Assembly: GCF_001742285.1 (NCBI RefSeq)
Contig: NZ_MIEK01000028.1
Coordinates: 1-43,906 of the forward strand
Source: Enterococcus rivorum
Lineage (GTDB): Bacteria > Bacillota > Bacilli > Lactobacillales > Enterococcaceae
DNA length: 43,906 nt
Direction of reading: 5' to 3'
In this document: piece after piece, positions 15,487 through 23,900 of the stretch
Numbering within the stretch: position 1 is the stretch's first letter
Layout of the letters: every line of letters starts with the position of its first letter
Notes under the pieces: model-generated
Seen by the model: the letters and a program-made list of their open reading frames with translations, nothing else
Told to the model about the DNA's origin: nothing
The model's database searches: none
Made by a program: the position numbers and the translations under genes

Positions 15487-15502
15487 ATTTTTTCTCCTAT
15501 AA

Positions 15503-15817
15503 TTATTTTTCGTCTAGATTCCGCAACGCTTTTCGGTAAGCCTGTTCTGCGTCGTCTTGTTTTTGTGTAATTTTTCGTCTTTCTTTGTCTAAAACTTCAA
15601 GATAAGATTCTTCTAAATAATGATATTCTCTTTGCGCCTCATTCAGAGATTCGTTATCTAATGCTATTCTTTGTAAAAGGTGCCACAGATTTTGTTGGCT
15701 TTCTTCAATATAGTGACGTCCTTTTCTTTTAAAACTTTGAATAGTTTCTTCTTGTTCTTCCAGTTCTTGTCTGGTTCGGCGGTAATCAGCCATCAGTTGT
15801 TCTTCACTTGTAGACAA
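15503..15817 (-). CDS. Coiled-coil T7SS-associated protein (Lap2/DUF3958-like)
   Basis: 104 aa, almost all coiled coil and rich in E, Q, R (MSTSEEQLMADYRRTRQELE ... AYRKALRNLDEK), comparable in kind to the Lap2 protein at 8827-9189. Starts with TTG 15817 preceded by AGGAGAG at good spacing. It follows the lipase toxin by 14 nt. In LXG operons such partners precede the toxin; here they follow it, as in toxins whose helical targeting domain is at the C-terminus. Confidence 0.6.
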   Translation of the reverse strand: MSTSEEQLMADYRRTRQELEEQEETIQSFKRKGRHYIEESQQNLWHLLQRIALDNESLNEAQREYHYLEESYLEVLDKERRKITQKQDDAEQAYRKALRNLDEK

Positions 15818-15831
15818 ATGGATTCTCTCCT

Positions 15832-17073
15832 TTAAAACGATAATTGTCTTGCTAACTCTCGGTCTCTTTGAACTAATTCATCTATTTTATTGCTGATTTC
15901 TTTAGCTAGTTTTTCAAATTTATCAGCTAACTTGCGGGCTTTCATTATTTTTTGTTGGTACTTTTCTGTCGGTTCACGAACTGTTCGATTTTGAGTACAG
16001 CTTACACTATCCAACGCTTTACGCATTTCTCCATCACTTAAGTCTGACGAAGAGCCTCTAGCTAGGCTTAAACACATTTGCCACAATTCTTCCGCTTCTG
16101 TCATGCCATCATTGTAAATTTTAAGAACAGTTGTCAGCACCACATTCATAGCTTGAGAAGCCGTGTTCACAACCATTCGTGCTTGACTATCATCTAAGTA
16201 AATCTGTTCATTTCCTGAAATGCCACCACCACTTGCCTTGAACTTTGCTTTTATCGTTTCTAACGCAGACATACTAGCCGCAAAAGTTGTCAAAATATAA
16301 AGCTCTGCTTGTTGATTATAGTCATTTTGGGGAATCAGAAGCTTTCCATTTGCATCAAATTTCCAAGTAGCTAAGCTGTGGAACGCACCTTGAAATGGAT
16401 TCAAACCTAAACTCAAACTAATTTTAATTTCGGCTCCTGTGCCATTGCCCATTAAATTTCCGATAGCATCTCCACGGTTCCGATAATTCGTCAACATGCC
16501 TGGGTTGCGTTTTAACCAATCTTTCGCTTCAACACTTAAAATATCGTAAGGATCAGGCCCATTGAAACCAACATTGCGCAATTTATTTTCCGCCGCCACT
16601 AGCAAAGCCAGATATTCACCTAAAGAATGTCCTGTGGTAGTGATGGTTGCGTTATCATATGTTCCTTGAATTTCAGTTGCAAAGGCCAGAGCCGATTCTG
16701 CTTGTCCCGCTATACATTGAGGACTGCAATCTACAGAAAATCCCGGACTAACTGTTTTATCAAAAAAGCCGCCAACTGTGCGGAGATCGGTTTCTAAATC
16801 ATTGAAATCAGAAGAATTGGTGCCTGCGTAGGCGATGATTATATTGGAAGTATCAACCGTTCCTTGTTTGTTTATTGGAGCAACCGCCATGGCTTGGAGA
16901 CCATCTGTGGATGAGTTTTCTTGGATTTTTAGGATTTTTAGGATTTTGTATTCTTTTTCTCCAATCTCTCGAACGGCACCTTCTTCCAAATTTATTTAGT
17001 ATTCTTTATGGTTTGGGTCAACCCAGTAAGCAGCATCACTAAGTTTATTAAAATCTTTATCGTTAATAATCAT
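15832..17073 (-). pseudogene. T7SS lipase toxin, reversed domain order, with in-frame stop codon
   Basis: Full frame is 413 codons from ATG 17073. N-terminal alpha/beta-hydrolase lipase domain: MIINDKDFNKLSDAAYWVDP, MAVAPI, IAYAGTN, and nucleophile elbow GHSLG (Ser about residue 150), with later Asp and His (AFHSLATW) as possible triad members. The C-terminal ~130 residues are helical and LXG-like (ending DELVQRDRELARQLSF). This matches the reversed plan described for the staphylococcal T7SS lipase TslA. ATG 17073 overlaps the upstream gene's TGA (ATGA) and has GAGGAAG upstream, so it is the true start, but codon 26 is TAA (16996-16998) in the same frame. The only downstream start is TTG 16989 without a ribosome site. 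So the gene is either inactivated or read by re-initiation or readthrough. Confidence 0.75.
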
Positions 17074-17468
17074 AAGACATCTTCCTCGCCATTTGAATAA
17101 ATTACATTTACTGACTCAAGAGTACTACCTTTTTTTTGAACATTTCTATCTTCAACACCATAATTTTCTAATTTTTTCTCTCCTGCAACATAAATAATAT
17201 CGAAGCTACATGTTTCTTTTTGCATATTTGTTATGGTTAAGATAAAGCGATATGATCCTGTCATGCTATTTTTCCCTTGATTTTCATCAAATTCTATTTT
17301 TTCCACATTTTCAAAAGTGTTTTTTAGTGCTAAAGAAGCCATACGTTCTACCTTAATTTGCTCCTTCTTTTTTTCTTCTTCTCGTTTATCCATATAAAAC
17401 TTCCCTCCAATCCCTAAGCTTAAAATAATCACAGCAACTTCTATTAACCACCATTTTTTCTTTTTCAA
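17070..17468 (-). CDS. Membrane-anchored immunity-like protein (DUF1433/TilA-like)
   Basis: 132 aa: N-terminal membrane anchor (residues 5-26, WWLIEVAVIILSLGIGGKFY), then an extracellular alpha-beta domain with KIEFDENQGKNSMTGSYRF. No lipobox Cys is present, so it is probably anchored by the uncleaved helix. Small anchored proteins of this kind (DUF1433 family in staphylococci, from memory) give immunity to secreted T7SS lipases outside the membrane. It lies immediately upstream of the lipase gene with a 4-bp ATGA overlap, supporting a toxin-immunity pair. Start is TTG 17468 with AGGTGGTGA upstream. A decayed relative lies at 19306-19449. Confidence 0.6.
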   Translation of the reverse strand: MKKKKWWLIEVAVIILSLGIGGKFYMDKREEEKKKEQIKVERMASLALKNTFENVEKIEFDENQGKNSMTGSYRFILTITNMQKETCSFDIIYVAGEKKLENYGVEDRNVQKKGSTLESVNVIYSNGEEDVL

Positions 17469-17595
17469 TAGATCACCACCTGTTTTTTTTATTCCTACTA
17501 TTTCTATTGTCTATGCAATCATTTGTTTTATGTACTTGTTTCCTTGTAAAATATATGAAAGAAGCAGTTAGATACTTTCAACCACAGGAAATTTA

Positions 17596-17604
17596 ATTAT
17601 AACA
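17596..17604 (-). promoter_or_regulatory. Extended -10 promoter for the lipase module
   Basis: Minus-strand TGTTATAAT; no strong -35 (TTCATA at 18-bp spacing). Transcription would start about 120 nt before the immunity-like gene. Confidence 0.45.
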
Positions 17605-17639
17605 ATGATTCAATGGTTTTATGAATAGCTTTTATAAAG

Positions 17640-17790
17640 GATGAGAAGAGGTATTTTGATGTATCGTCATTTCCTTCTTGGTCTATGGGAGCGACTGCCA
17701 TGGATTGAAAAACATCTGTGGATGGGTTTTCTTTGGTTTCGTATGCAAAATCAGTGTCTTTTCCCCTTTGCCATTAGAATCCATTACTTT
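17640..17790 (-). pseudogene. Fragment of a second T7SS lipase gene
   Basis: Minus-strand translation of 17657-17752 gives YETKENPSTDVFQSMAVAP followed by IDQEGNDDTS, clearly related to residues of the intact lipase (IQENSSTDGLQAMAVAPI, then NKQGTVDTS). The frame is lost upstream and ends after a few more codons downstream. It is the debris of an older lipase toxin copy. The rest of 17469-17883 holds the promoter and nothing else recognised. Confidence 0.7.
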
Positions 17791-17883
17791 AATTTTTTCT
17801 ATAAAGCTAAAAGAACAGTTTTTTTCTTTATTCGGTCGTCATTAAATAACTATCCATTTAAGATATTTTGTAAAATTTTTTTC

Positions 17884-19233
17884 TTATTCCCATTTAGTAT
17901 AATCACTGGAAGATGAAAAATTAGTATCTTTACTATCTCTAATAGTAATCCTTGAAGGTATTTCTCCCACACCTTCTAACTTGCCTTCCTTAACTATTAA
18001 TAAATACACTTCTGATCCTGACAACAAGTAACTGCCATCCTTCAAATTTGTATAATTAATTGTAGAAATCAACTTTGTATCTACTTTTTCAAGTAAGGTA
18101 TCTCTTTCACTCCAGCTTAAATCCTCAGAATCTGAGTTTAATTCCCAATTATATTTAACGGTAATTTCTGGTATTAACATTCCTGATCGCATTAAGTCCT
18201 CTGCTGTTAAACTGACCCAACCGCCAAATTCATGTTGATTCATTTGATGAGATTTTTTTGCTTTAGCTACAGATTGCTTTAATTCAGCAGAAGCTTCTTC
18301 CTCCCAATTTAAATAAATAGCAGAAAAATGTGGATGTTCAAAAATAGAGTTTGAATTATTCTCAACTTGAAATTCATTACTGATTCCTAATTTCTTCAGA
18401 CCAGCTTCAATCTCGGTAACATAAGCTTTTAATAGATTTTGGCCAGCTTGATCATTAGCTTGAATAGTCATAAGTTTTGTATAATCCATTTCAAGGCTAA
18501 CAAAAGTACTCTGAATTATGTCAAATGAATCTTGCTGATTTACTCTTAGTTCTGCACCAGCAGGAATTTCATAATCACCGTCCTTTAATTTATACTCAAC
18601 ACGTATGTCTCCATTTCCAAGTTTATACTGACTTATCATCTCAATAGCATAATTTTTTCCTTTAGCTTGATAACCCTTTTCTAAAATTTGTTGATAATCT
18701 TTTTCTTGCCTTGTTTCATTTATTTCATTAATTGACCACCACGTTAAGACAGGAGCTGTGATTATTCCTAATGCTATTAAGCTTGGGAGAAATTTAGTCA
18801 CGCTTTTATCATTTTTGAAGTGAAAAATATCTTTTTCATTGTCTAATAAATACCCGGTTATTGCTATCCCAACAACAGAAATAGCGAAAATGACACCACT
18901 ATATGTCGTTATACCATATAAACTAAACATTATTTCAAAAGGAGCAGAAAAAAATGAAATAGCACTAGCAAACGAAAATATTACCAGCGGCTTAATCAAA
19001 TAAACTAGCGGACTTTGATTGTTTTTTACAATTCTTACTATGTAACGAACCAAACGGATATACGCAATAAGATATAAAAGCACAAAAATCCACATTATGA
19101 TTAATATATATAGCCAGCCATACGCTGTTCGACCTTCCGTATCTCCAAAATCTATTTCAAGTAATCCATAACCTAATGTCAAAAGAAAAACAATAAGTGG
19201 GTTAAAGTACGCTTTTCTAATTATTTTCACCAT
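17884..19233 (-). CDS. Multi-pass membrane protein with large extracellular domain, unknown
   Basis: 449 aa. About five membrane segments in the first 175 residues (near 10-27, 40-62, 82-105, 113-133, 153-173), then a ~270-residue soluble domain with mixed alpha-beta composition (residues 180-449), likely outside the cell. No family was recognised. It lies between a lipase-gene fragment (17640-17790) and an immunity-gene fragment (19306-19449), so it belongs to the T7SS lipase neighbourhood and might be a second immunity or target-protecting protein. That is inference. ATG 19233 follows AAAGGATG. It is a single-gene unit. Confidence 0.6.
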   Translation of the reverse strand: MVKIIRKAYFNPLIVFLLTLGYGLLEIDFGDTEGRTAYGWLYILIIMWIFVLLYLIAYIRLVRYIVRIVKNNQSPLVYLIKPLVIFSFASAISFFSAPFEIMFSLYGITTYSGVIFAISVVGIAITGYLLDNEKDIFHFKNDKSVTKFLPSLIALGIITAPVLTWWSINEINETRQEKDYQQILEKGYQAKGKNYAIEMISQYKLGNGDIRVEYKLKDGDYEIPAGAELRVNQQDSFDIIQSTFVSLEMDYTKLMTIQANDQAGQNLLKAYVTEIEAGLKKLGISNEFQVENNSNSIFEHPHFSAIYLNWEEEASAELKQSVAKAKKSHQMNQHEFGGWVSLTAEDLMRSGMLIPEITVKYNWELNSDSEDLSWSERDTLLEKVDTKLISTINYTNLKDGSYLLSGSEVYLLIVKEGKLEGVGEIPSRITIRDSKDTNFSSSSDYTKWE

Positions 19234-19305
19234 AAAACATCCTTTTAAAGTATTTTATTCACTATTTGTGTCCATTTATAAGTCTAATTTATTCTTTCTT
19301 CTAAT

Positions 19306-19449
19306 CTATTTGCTTCTTCCCAAAAAACTAAAGGAATAACTTAGTAACTTTCCTTCCAGATTTATCATATTTACAAGCAGAGTATAGGAACCAGTTTTAT
19401 TATTACGACCAGACTTTTCAAATTCCATTTTTAAACTATCTACAAAAAT
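19306..19449 (-). pseudogene. Remnant of an immunity-type gene related to 17070-17468
   Basis: Minus-strand frame reads DSLKMEFEKSGRNNKTGSY and on through LLVNMINLEGKLLSYSFSF to TAG. It aligns with KIEFDENQGKNSMTGSYRF, then ILTITNMQKETCSFDIIY, of the intact immunity-like protein. The N-terminal anchor and C-terminus are missing. Apart from this piece, 19234-19770 is AT-rich with no other recognised feature. Confidence 0.6.
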
Positions 19450-19775
19450 TTACTCAATCCCTTAACTAATTATTTCTCTACTACAATTAAATTTTGTTGT
19501 CTTTTTTCCTCGCGCTTACCTTATATACTTTCCCTCCATAATCCATTATGTTTCATTTCTCATTACATTCATCTAAGAATAGATTACAATAAATATTACC
19601 TAAAAATAATTCTTAATTAATTATATCAATGATGTTAGTATGTCACAATCATTTTTTTAAGTCCAATCAACTCTCCTTATTTCTTTTCAGCAACAAACAT
19701 TTTTCTGTTATTTTTCCTTATATATAAGGGAATAGTTTTCTGTGTTATTTAATGAAAATGACGGTCAAAAGGCTA

Positions 19776-19805
19776 TTGCCTGTTCCCTTCCTCATCGTTT
19801 ATACT
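19776..19805 (+). promoter_or_regulatory. Plus-strand promoter candidate
   Basis: TTGCCT (19776-19781), 18-bp spacer, TATACT (19800-19805). A transcript starting near 19812 would run antisense through RNA copy B toward the 47-aa peptide ORF and stop at the hairpin at 20213-20247. Confidence 0.4.
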
Positions 19806-19870
19806 AGACAAATAGGATAGAGAAATAAAAACGGCAAATTCTTTAACGATAAAATTGAATATAAATTATT

Positions 19871-19983
19871 GGCACTTCAACAATTGGCACCAACCGATTG
19901 TTTGAAGGCTTGTCGAGACAGCATCAACTGCCCAACAAGTTGCCAATAGCGCTAGTTCAGACAAGCTAGCTTCTTTGTTGCAC
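19871..19983 (-). ncRNA. Structured small RNA, copy B (degraded)
   Basis: Minus-strand relative of copies A and C. It keeps AAGAAGCTAGC with a CTAG stem, TTGGCAACTTGTT, AGTTGATGCTGTCT and the hairpin TTCAAACAATCGG/CCAATTGTTGAA around TTGGTG. The -10 has become TGCAAC (reverse of 19978-19983) and the T-tract after AGTGCC is lost. The stem sequences differ from copy C yet still pair, which argues that pairing was once selected. Probably no longer transcribed as a discrete RNA. Confidence 0.55.
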
Positions 19984-20153
19984 TTCGATTCATTGAATTT
20001 CTTACTAGGTACACTCTTCTTTGGATTTTATTTTTAGTTGTGTTCTTAGAAGATTTTTGTAGTTGAGGCTTGTTTTTCTTGGAAATCGTTCTTTGTAGCG
20101 TTTTATTTATTCTGAAACAAAAGGAATGAAAAACGGAGATAAAGAGGTTAAAA

Positions 20154-20297
20154 ATGAAGGTGAGTTCTGCTCTCTTTTCGATTTCAACGAAAAAGAGCAT
20201 GGTGCTATTGTTAACGGTATTGGGAGCTTTCCTGATACCGTTTTTTTCTATCCTGTTTTATAACTTTTACTTATTGGAAGGAGGTAAAAATTCCTGA
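20154..20297 (+). CDS. 47-aa hydrophobic peptide (possible small toxin)
   Basis: ATG 20154 has AAAGAGG at six-base spacing. The peptide has a charged start (MKVSSALFSISTKK), one long membrane segment (residues 16-40, MVLLLTVLGAFLIPFFS...) and a short polar tail (EGGKNS). It ends 15 nt before the T-tract of RNA copy C, which is transcribed toward it. Size and topology fit type I toxin peptides, but no known family was recognised. An intrinsic-terminator-like hairpin (20213-20247) lies inside the frame, which is odd and could limit expression. An overlapping frame from 20128 (42 codons) is an alternative. Confidence 0.4.
   Translation: MKVSSALFSISTKKSMVLLLTVLGAFLIPFFSILFYNFYLLEGGKNS
20213..20247 (+). 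terminator. Terminator-like hairpin inside the 47-aa ORF
   Basis: AACGGTAT (20213-20220) pairs exactly with ATACCGTT (20235-20242), with an inner GGGA/TTCC pairing, followed by TTTTTTT on the plus strand. It looks like a genuine intrinsic terminator although it overlaps the peptide frame. Confidence 0.6.
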
Positions 20298-20312
20298 CTA
20301 TCAAATGAAAAT

Positions 20313-20430
20313 AAAAAAAAGGCACTTCATCGCTTGGCACCAACCAAACGACGAAGCCTTGCACAGACAGCATCAACTATCCAAACAAGTTGCCAAATAC
20401 TAGTACAAGAGCACTAGCTTCTTTATTGTA
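20313..20430 (-). ncRNA. Structured small RNA, copy C (intact)
   Basis: Minus strand: TACAAT (reverse of 20425-20430), AAGAAGCTAGT with ACTAGT partner, TTGGCAACTTGTTTGG, AGTTGATGCTGTCT, then a strong hairpin GGCTTCGTCGTTTGG against CCAAGCGATGAAGTGCC with loop TTGGTG and eight Ts (20313-20320). Predicted RNA about 105 nt. It shares layout with copy A on the other strand at 6786-6895 and copy B 450 bp away. No -35 box is clear. Not recognised as a known RNA family. Possible roles: antitoxin RNA, or trans-acting regulator. Confidence 0.65.
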
Positions 20431-20598
20431 CTCAATTTTCCTATAAATTTCTAGAGGAATGATCATTTTTTATAGGTGAAATTGGCTTTAATAGCAGTTA
20501 CGCTCCTCTTACTAGGAATTTGTCAGCGGTATTAGTGGTTTTACCCGTAACATTTATTACTTTGTACACATGAATAAAAAAGAAAAGGAGTCAAATTA

Positions 20599-20892
20599 AT
20601 GGAAAAAGTCTCACAGCATTTAAAAGCCATTCCCTATCAAGATCTTTTAGATTTACAAAACAGTGTGGAGCGCCTGCACTCCTGGCAACAACCTTTGGCC
20701 GTTCTAGACAATTTCTTTATGTACCGAACAGGGAATATTAATAAAAAACAGATTGTGAAGGAATATTACGCCTCTGCTCATTTGTTTCATGCTTTTTATA
20801 TGGAGTTTAATCGCTTGATGGAGTGTGAGGAAAAGACGATGGAGAAGATCTGGCAAGGACGGAAAGTAGATCCAAGATTGATTAGGAAGTAG
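20599..20892 (+). CDS. Hypothetical protein
   Basis: 97-aa soluble, helical protein (MEKVSQHLKAIPYQDLLDLQ ... WQGRKVDPRLIRK) with several aromatic residues (FYMEFNRLMECEEKTMEKIW). GGAG precedes ATG 20599. It is one of the few plus-strand genes and converges on hsdR; a hairpin at 20901-20927 separates them. No family was recognised, and no link with the neighbouring RNA copies or R-M genes can be shown. Confidence 0.6.
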   Translation: MEKVSQHLKAIPYQDLLDLQNSVERLHSWQQPLAVLDNFFMYRTGNINKKQIVKEYYASAHLFHAFYMEFNRLMECEEKTMEKIWQGRKVDPRLIRK

Positions 20893-20900
20893 AAATAAGC

Positions 20901-20927
20901 CTGTTACCAAGAAGTTCTTAGTAACAG
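20901..20927. terminator. Palindromic hairpin between convergent genes
   Basis: CTGTTACCAAGAA (20901-20913) faces TTCTTAGTAACAG (20915-20927) with one mismatch. T-tracts are poor on both sides; its position between convergent genes suggests a bidirectional terminator. Confidence 0.5.
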
Positions 20928-20943
20928 ACCTGTTTAGCTTTAA

Positions 20944-23900
20944 TTAAATAATATTTTCAGCATTGTAATTAATTTGATGGACAGTTGCAAGTAACTTTTC
21001 ACGAATTTCTTTGTAACTGTCATCAAACAACTCAGTAATGCTTCCTACTGTTTTAAATGGTTCTTGCGTGAATTTTTCTTTCTCAAGATAACCATTTTTA
21101 GTTACATATTCGATAATTTTATTGATAAATTGAATTTGTTTTGCATTCAATTGTTTATTAGATAAGAACTCCGAAAATAGAAAGATGACTTCCTGTCTTT
21201 CTAATCCTACCATTCTTCTTATGAAGATAGTTAAAGGTTGATTGCCAAATTCTTTTTCATATTGCTCCCTACTACCAAGATCTTCCCAAAAAACTTTTTC
21301 TAACACAGCAACATCTTGTGTGGTTAAAGGGCGATTAAATCGTAATTTTTGAATAGCCATAATGTTAGCTTCCTTTAGAAAATGATTTACTCTTTCTCGA
21401 TAATCATCTAGTTGATTGGCACTTAGTAAAAGGGAGGCATCTTCTTTCACATCAATAACTTCATCCGTAAAATTACTAAAATAATTTTTCTGAGTTTCTT
21501 TATCAATAAATTGAATTAACTCTCGTAACTCTACACGAATTTCTTCCATTTCTGCCATCGTAGCTTCCTGCCAAAATTCTTTTTCTTGTGCCTTTTTAAT
21601 TAATTCTTCTTTCTCACAAACCGCATCAATTGTTCCTTTTTTCGCTAAATTTTTCATTGTTTCTCGAACTGTATCAACCATTCTAGTTGGATGCTTATCT
21701 GCTAAAGAACCACATTCAATCATTAAAATAGAATAATCAAAGCGTTTTGCTAATTCATTGCCTTCTTCAGCAGGAATAAGTGGTATAACATTTTCTTTCA
21801 ATTCTTCAATTGAGATAGCCGTTAAAGATTTCCATAGTTTCATATTTCTAAATTTGTGAACATATCTTAATCTTAGTTTTACTTGAAAATTATGATCGTC
21901 TAAAGTACTTATCTCTTTGTGAAATTCTTCGACCAACTGATTTCGATAACTAATCAACTCTTCAGTCTGGTAATTTAAATGTTCCAATTCACGAATTATT
22001 TCTGCTTTTACTCTCCAGATTCTCTCTGTTATGGAAAAAGTATTTCCAGTCTCAGACACTTGCTTATCTAATCGGAAGAAATCAAAATTACCGCCATAGT
22101 CAAAAATTAGAAACTCAGACTTGTCTTGATAGGGTCCAAATAAATCTGGGCAAAGTCTGGTTCCTCTACCAATCATTTGATGAAACTTCACTTTAGAACG
22201 AACCTTTTTAAAGAATACTAGATTAACAATCTCAGGAACATCAATTCCAGTATCCAGCATATCAACTGAAATTGCAATTTGAGGATACTTGTTTTTTATT
22301 GAAAATGAGTCAATTAAGGATTGTGATTTGGTTTGGTAATTATCAATCACTTCAACATATTCCTCACCTTTGCTAGGGAACAATAAACGGAATCGACTTC
22401 TTATTTCTTCAGCGTGTTTATGATTAGTAGCAAAAATAATCGTTTTCCCTATCTCATCTCCACTAGAATCCCTAATCCCTTTGTTCATCAACTCATCTAA
22501 CACGATATCAATCGTATGGCGATTAAATAACCAATTGTTCACTGCACTACCATCAATATCTTTTAACTCCTCTGCTTCATCTTCAAAAACTTCCTCAAAA
22601 TGATTTCTTTCTTCCTCTGGCAACTCATCGTAATGAACCCCACGTTCGGGAATCTTTAGGACTGTTTCGATGGTACGATACGGAACTAAATAACCGTCCT
22701 CAATTGCCTCATCTAGTTCATAGGCAAACGTTGGAACACCATCAATTAGATCAAAAAATTCATACGTATTTTTATCAAAATCACTTCTAGGTGTTGCCGT
22801 TAAGCCAATAAGTAACGCATCAAAATGAACAAATAAATCCCCATATTTTTTATAAATACTGCGATGAGACTCGTCAAGAATAATTAAATCGAAATAGCCT
22901 GTATTAAAAAGTGGCTTTTCTTCTTTTAAGGCATACTTATTTATGGCATTAACTATAGATGGATAGGTTGAAAAAACCATGCGACTACTTTCTAAGATTG
23001 CTGGTTGAGTTGTTTCTGTTAATTTACAAATGGTTAAAGAAGGTAGTAATTTTTTGAAGTTACTGTAAGCTTGATTCACTAAAGCTGTCCGATCTGCAAG
23101 AAATAGACAATTTTTGACCCAATTATTTTTTGTTAGGATATCTACTAAAGAAATAGCAGTTCTAGTTTTTCCTGAACCTGTCGCCATTACTAACAATGCT
23201 TTCCGCCGATTATCTTCAAAATCAGAACAAGTGTTGGCAATCGCTTGTTTTTGATACGGTCGGTTAGTTATATCATCATTAATCATTTCAGAATGAAACT
23301 GCTTCTTGTTATTTCTACGACCAACCATCAATTCCAACTGATCTTGTGTGTAAAAACTCGAGACGATTCTTGCAGGATATGGCTTTTCAATCATCGTTAG
23401 CTCGAAGCCATTGCTACAAAAAATAATCGGGTAGACGCCTGTTTCTTTCTCTAGCCCCTGTGCATAGTCCATCGCTTGTTTACGTCCTGCTTCATTATCT
23501 ATCGCTGTTTTCTTTGCCTCAATGATCGCTAGAGGTTTACCATTTTCTCCCAATAATACATAGTCTATTTTACCTGTGTGTGACTTAGTTGTTTCTAAAT
23601 GAGAGACAGAACGTTCTTCTTGAACATTTTCACCAAGTTTCCAACCAGCTCGCTTTAATTCCAGATCAATGTAGTATTTTCTAGTCTCTGCTTCCGAGAG
23701 CTTGCCTACTTCATAAATTTCTTCGAATCGCTGACCTACCAATCTTTTTTCTGTTATCTCTTTGCGTTTTTCTTGGGATTGTAACCTTAATTCTTTTAAC
23801 GGTAAGTCATTTAATGTTAATTCTTCTTGATAGCGTTCTACTGTTTTAGCGTTTTCTTTTGTTTTTATTTTCTGGTTACTAGACAACAAAGCTTCGTTAA

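Noticed and set aside
17641-17916. 91-aa plus-strand ORF
   Set aside because: It is the complement of the decayed lipase fragment and the end of the 449-aa membrane protein gene; no ribosome site.
19584-19600. TACAATAAAT sequence resembling the start of the small RNA family
   Set aside because: No GCTAG stem, TTGGCAAC or terminator hairpin follows; match limited to AT-rich bases.
19952-20200. 82-aa minus-strand ORF across RNA copy B
   Set aside because: No ribosome site, K/N-rich composition expected from AT-rich DNA, and its end lies inside the structured RNA segment.
20476-20535. GTG-started 19-codon hydrophobic frame after RNA copy C
   Set aside because: The nearest GAGG is about 20 bases away, so there is no usable ribosome site; may be a relic but cannot be supported.
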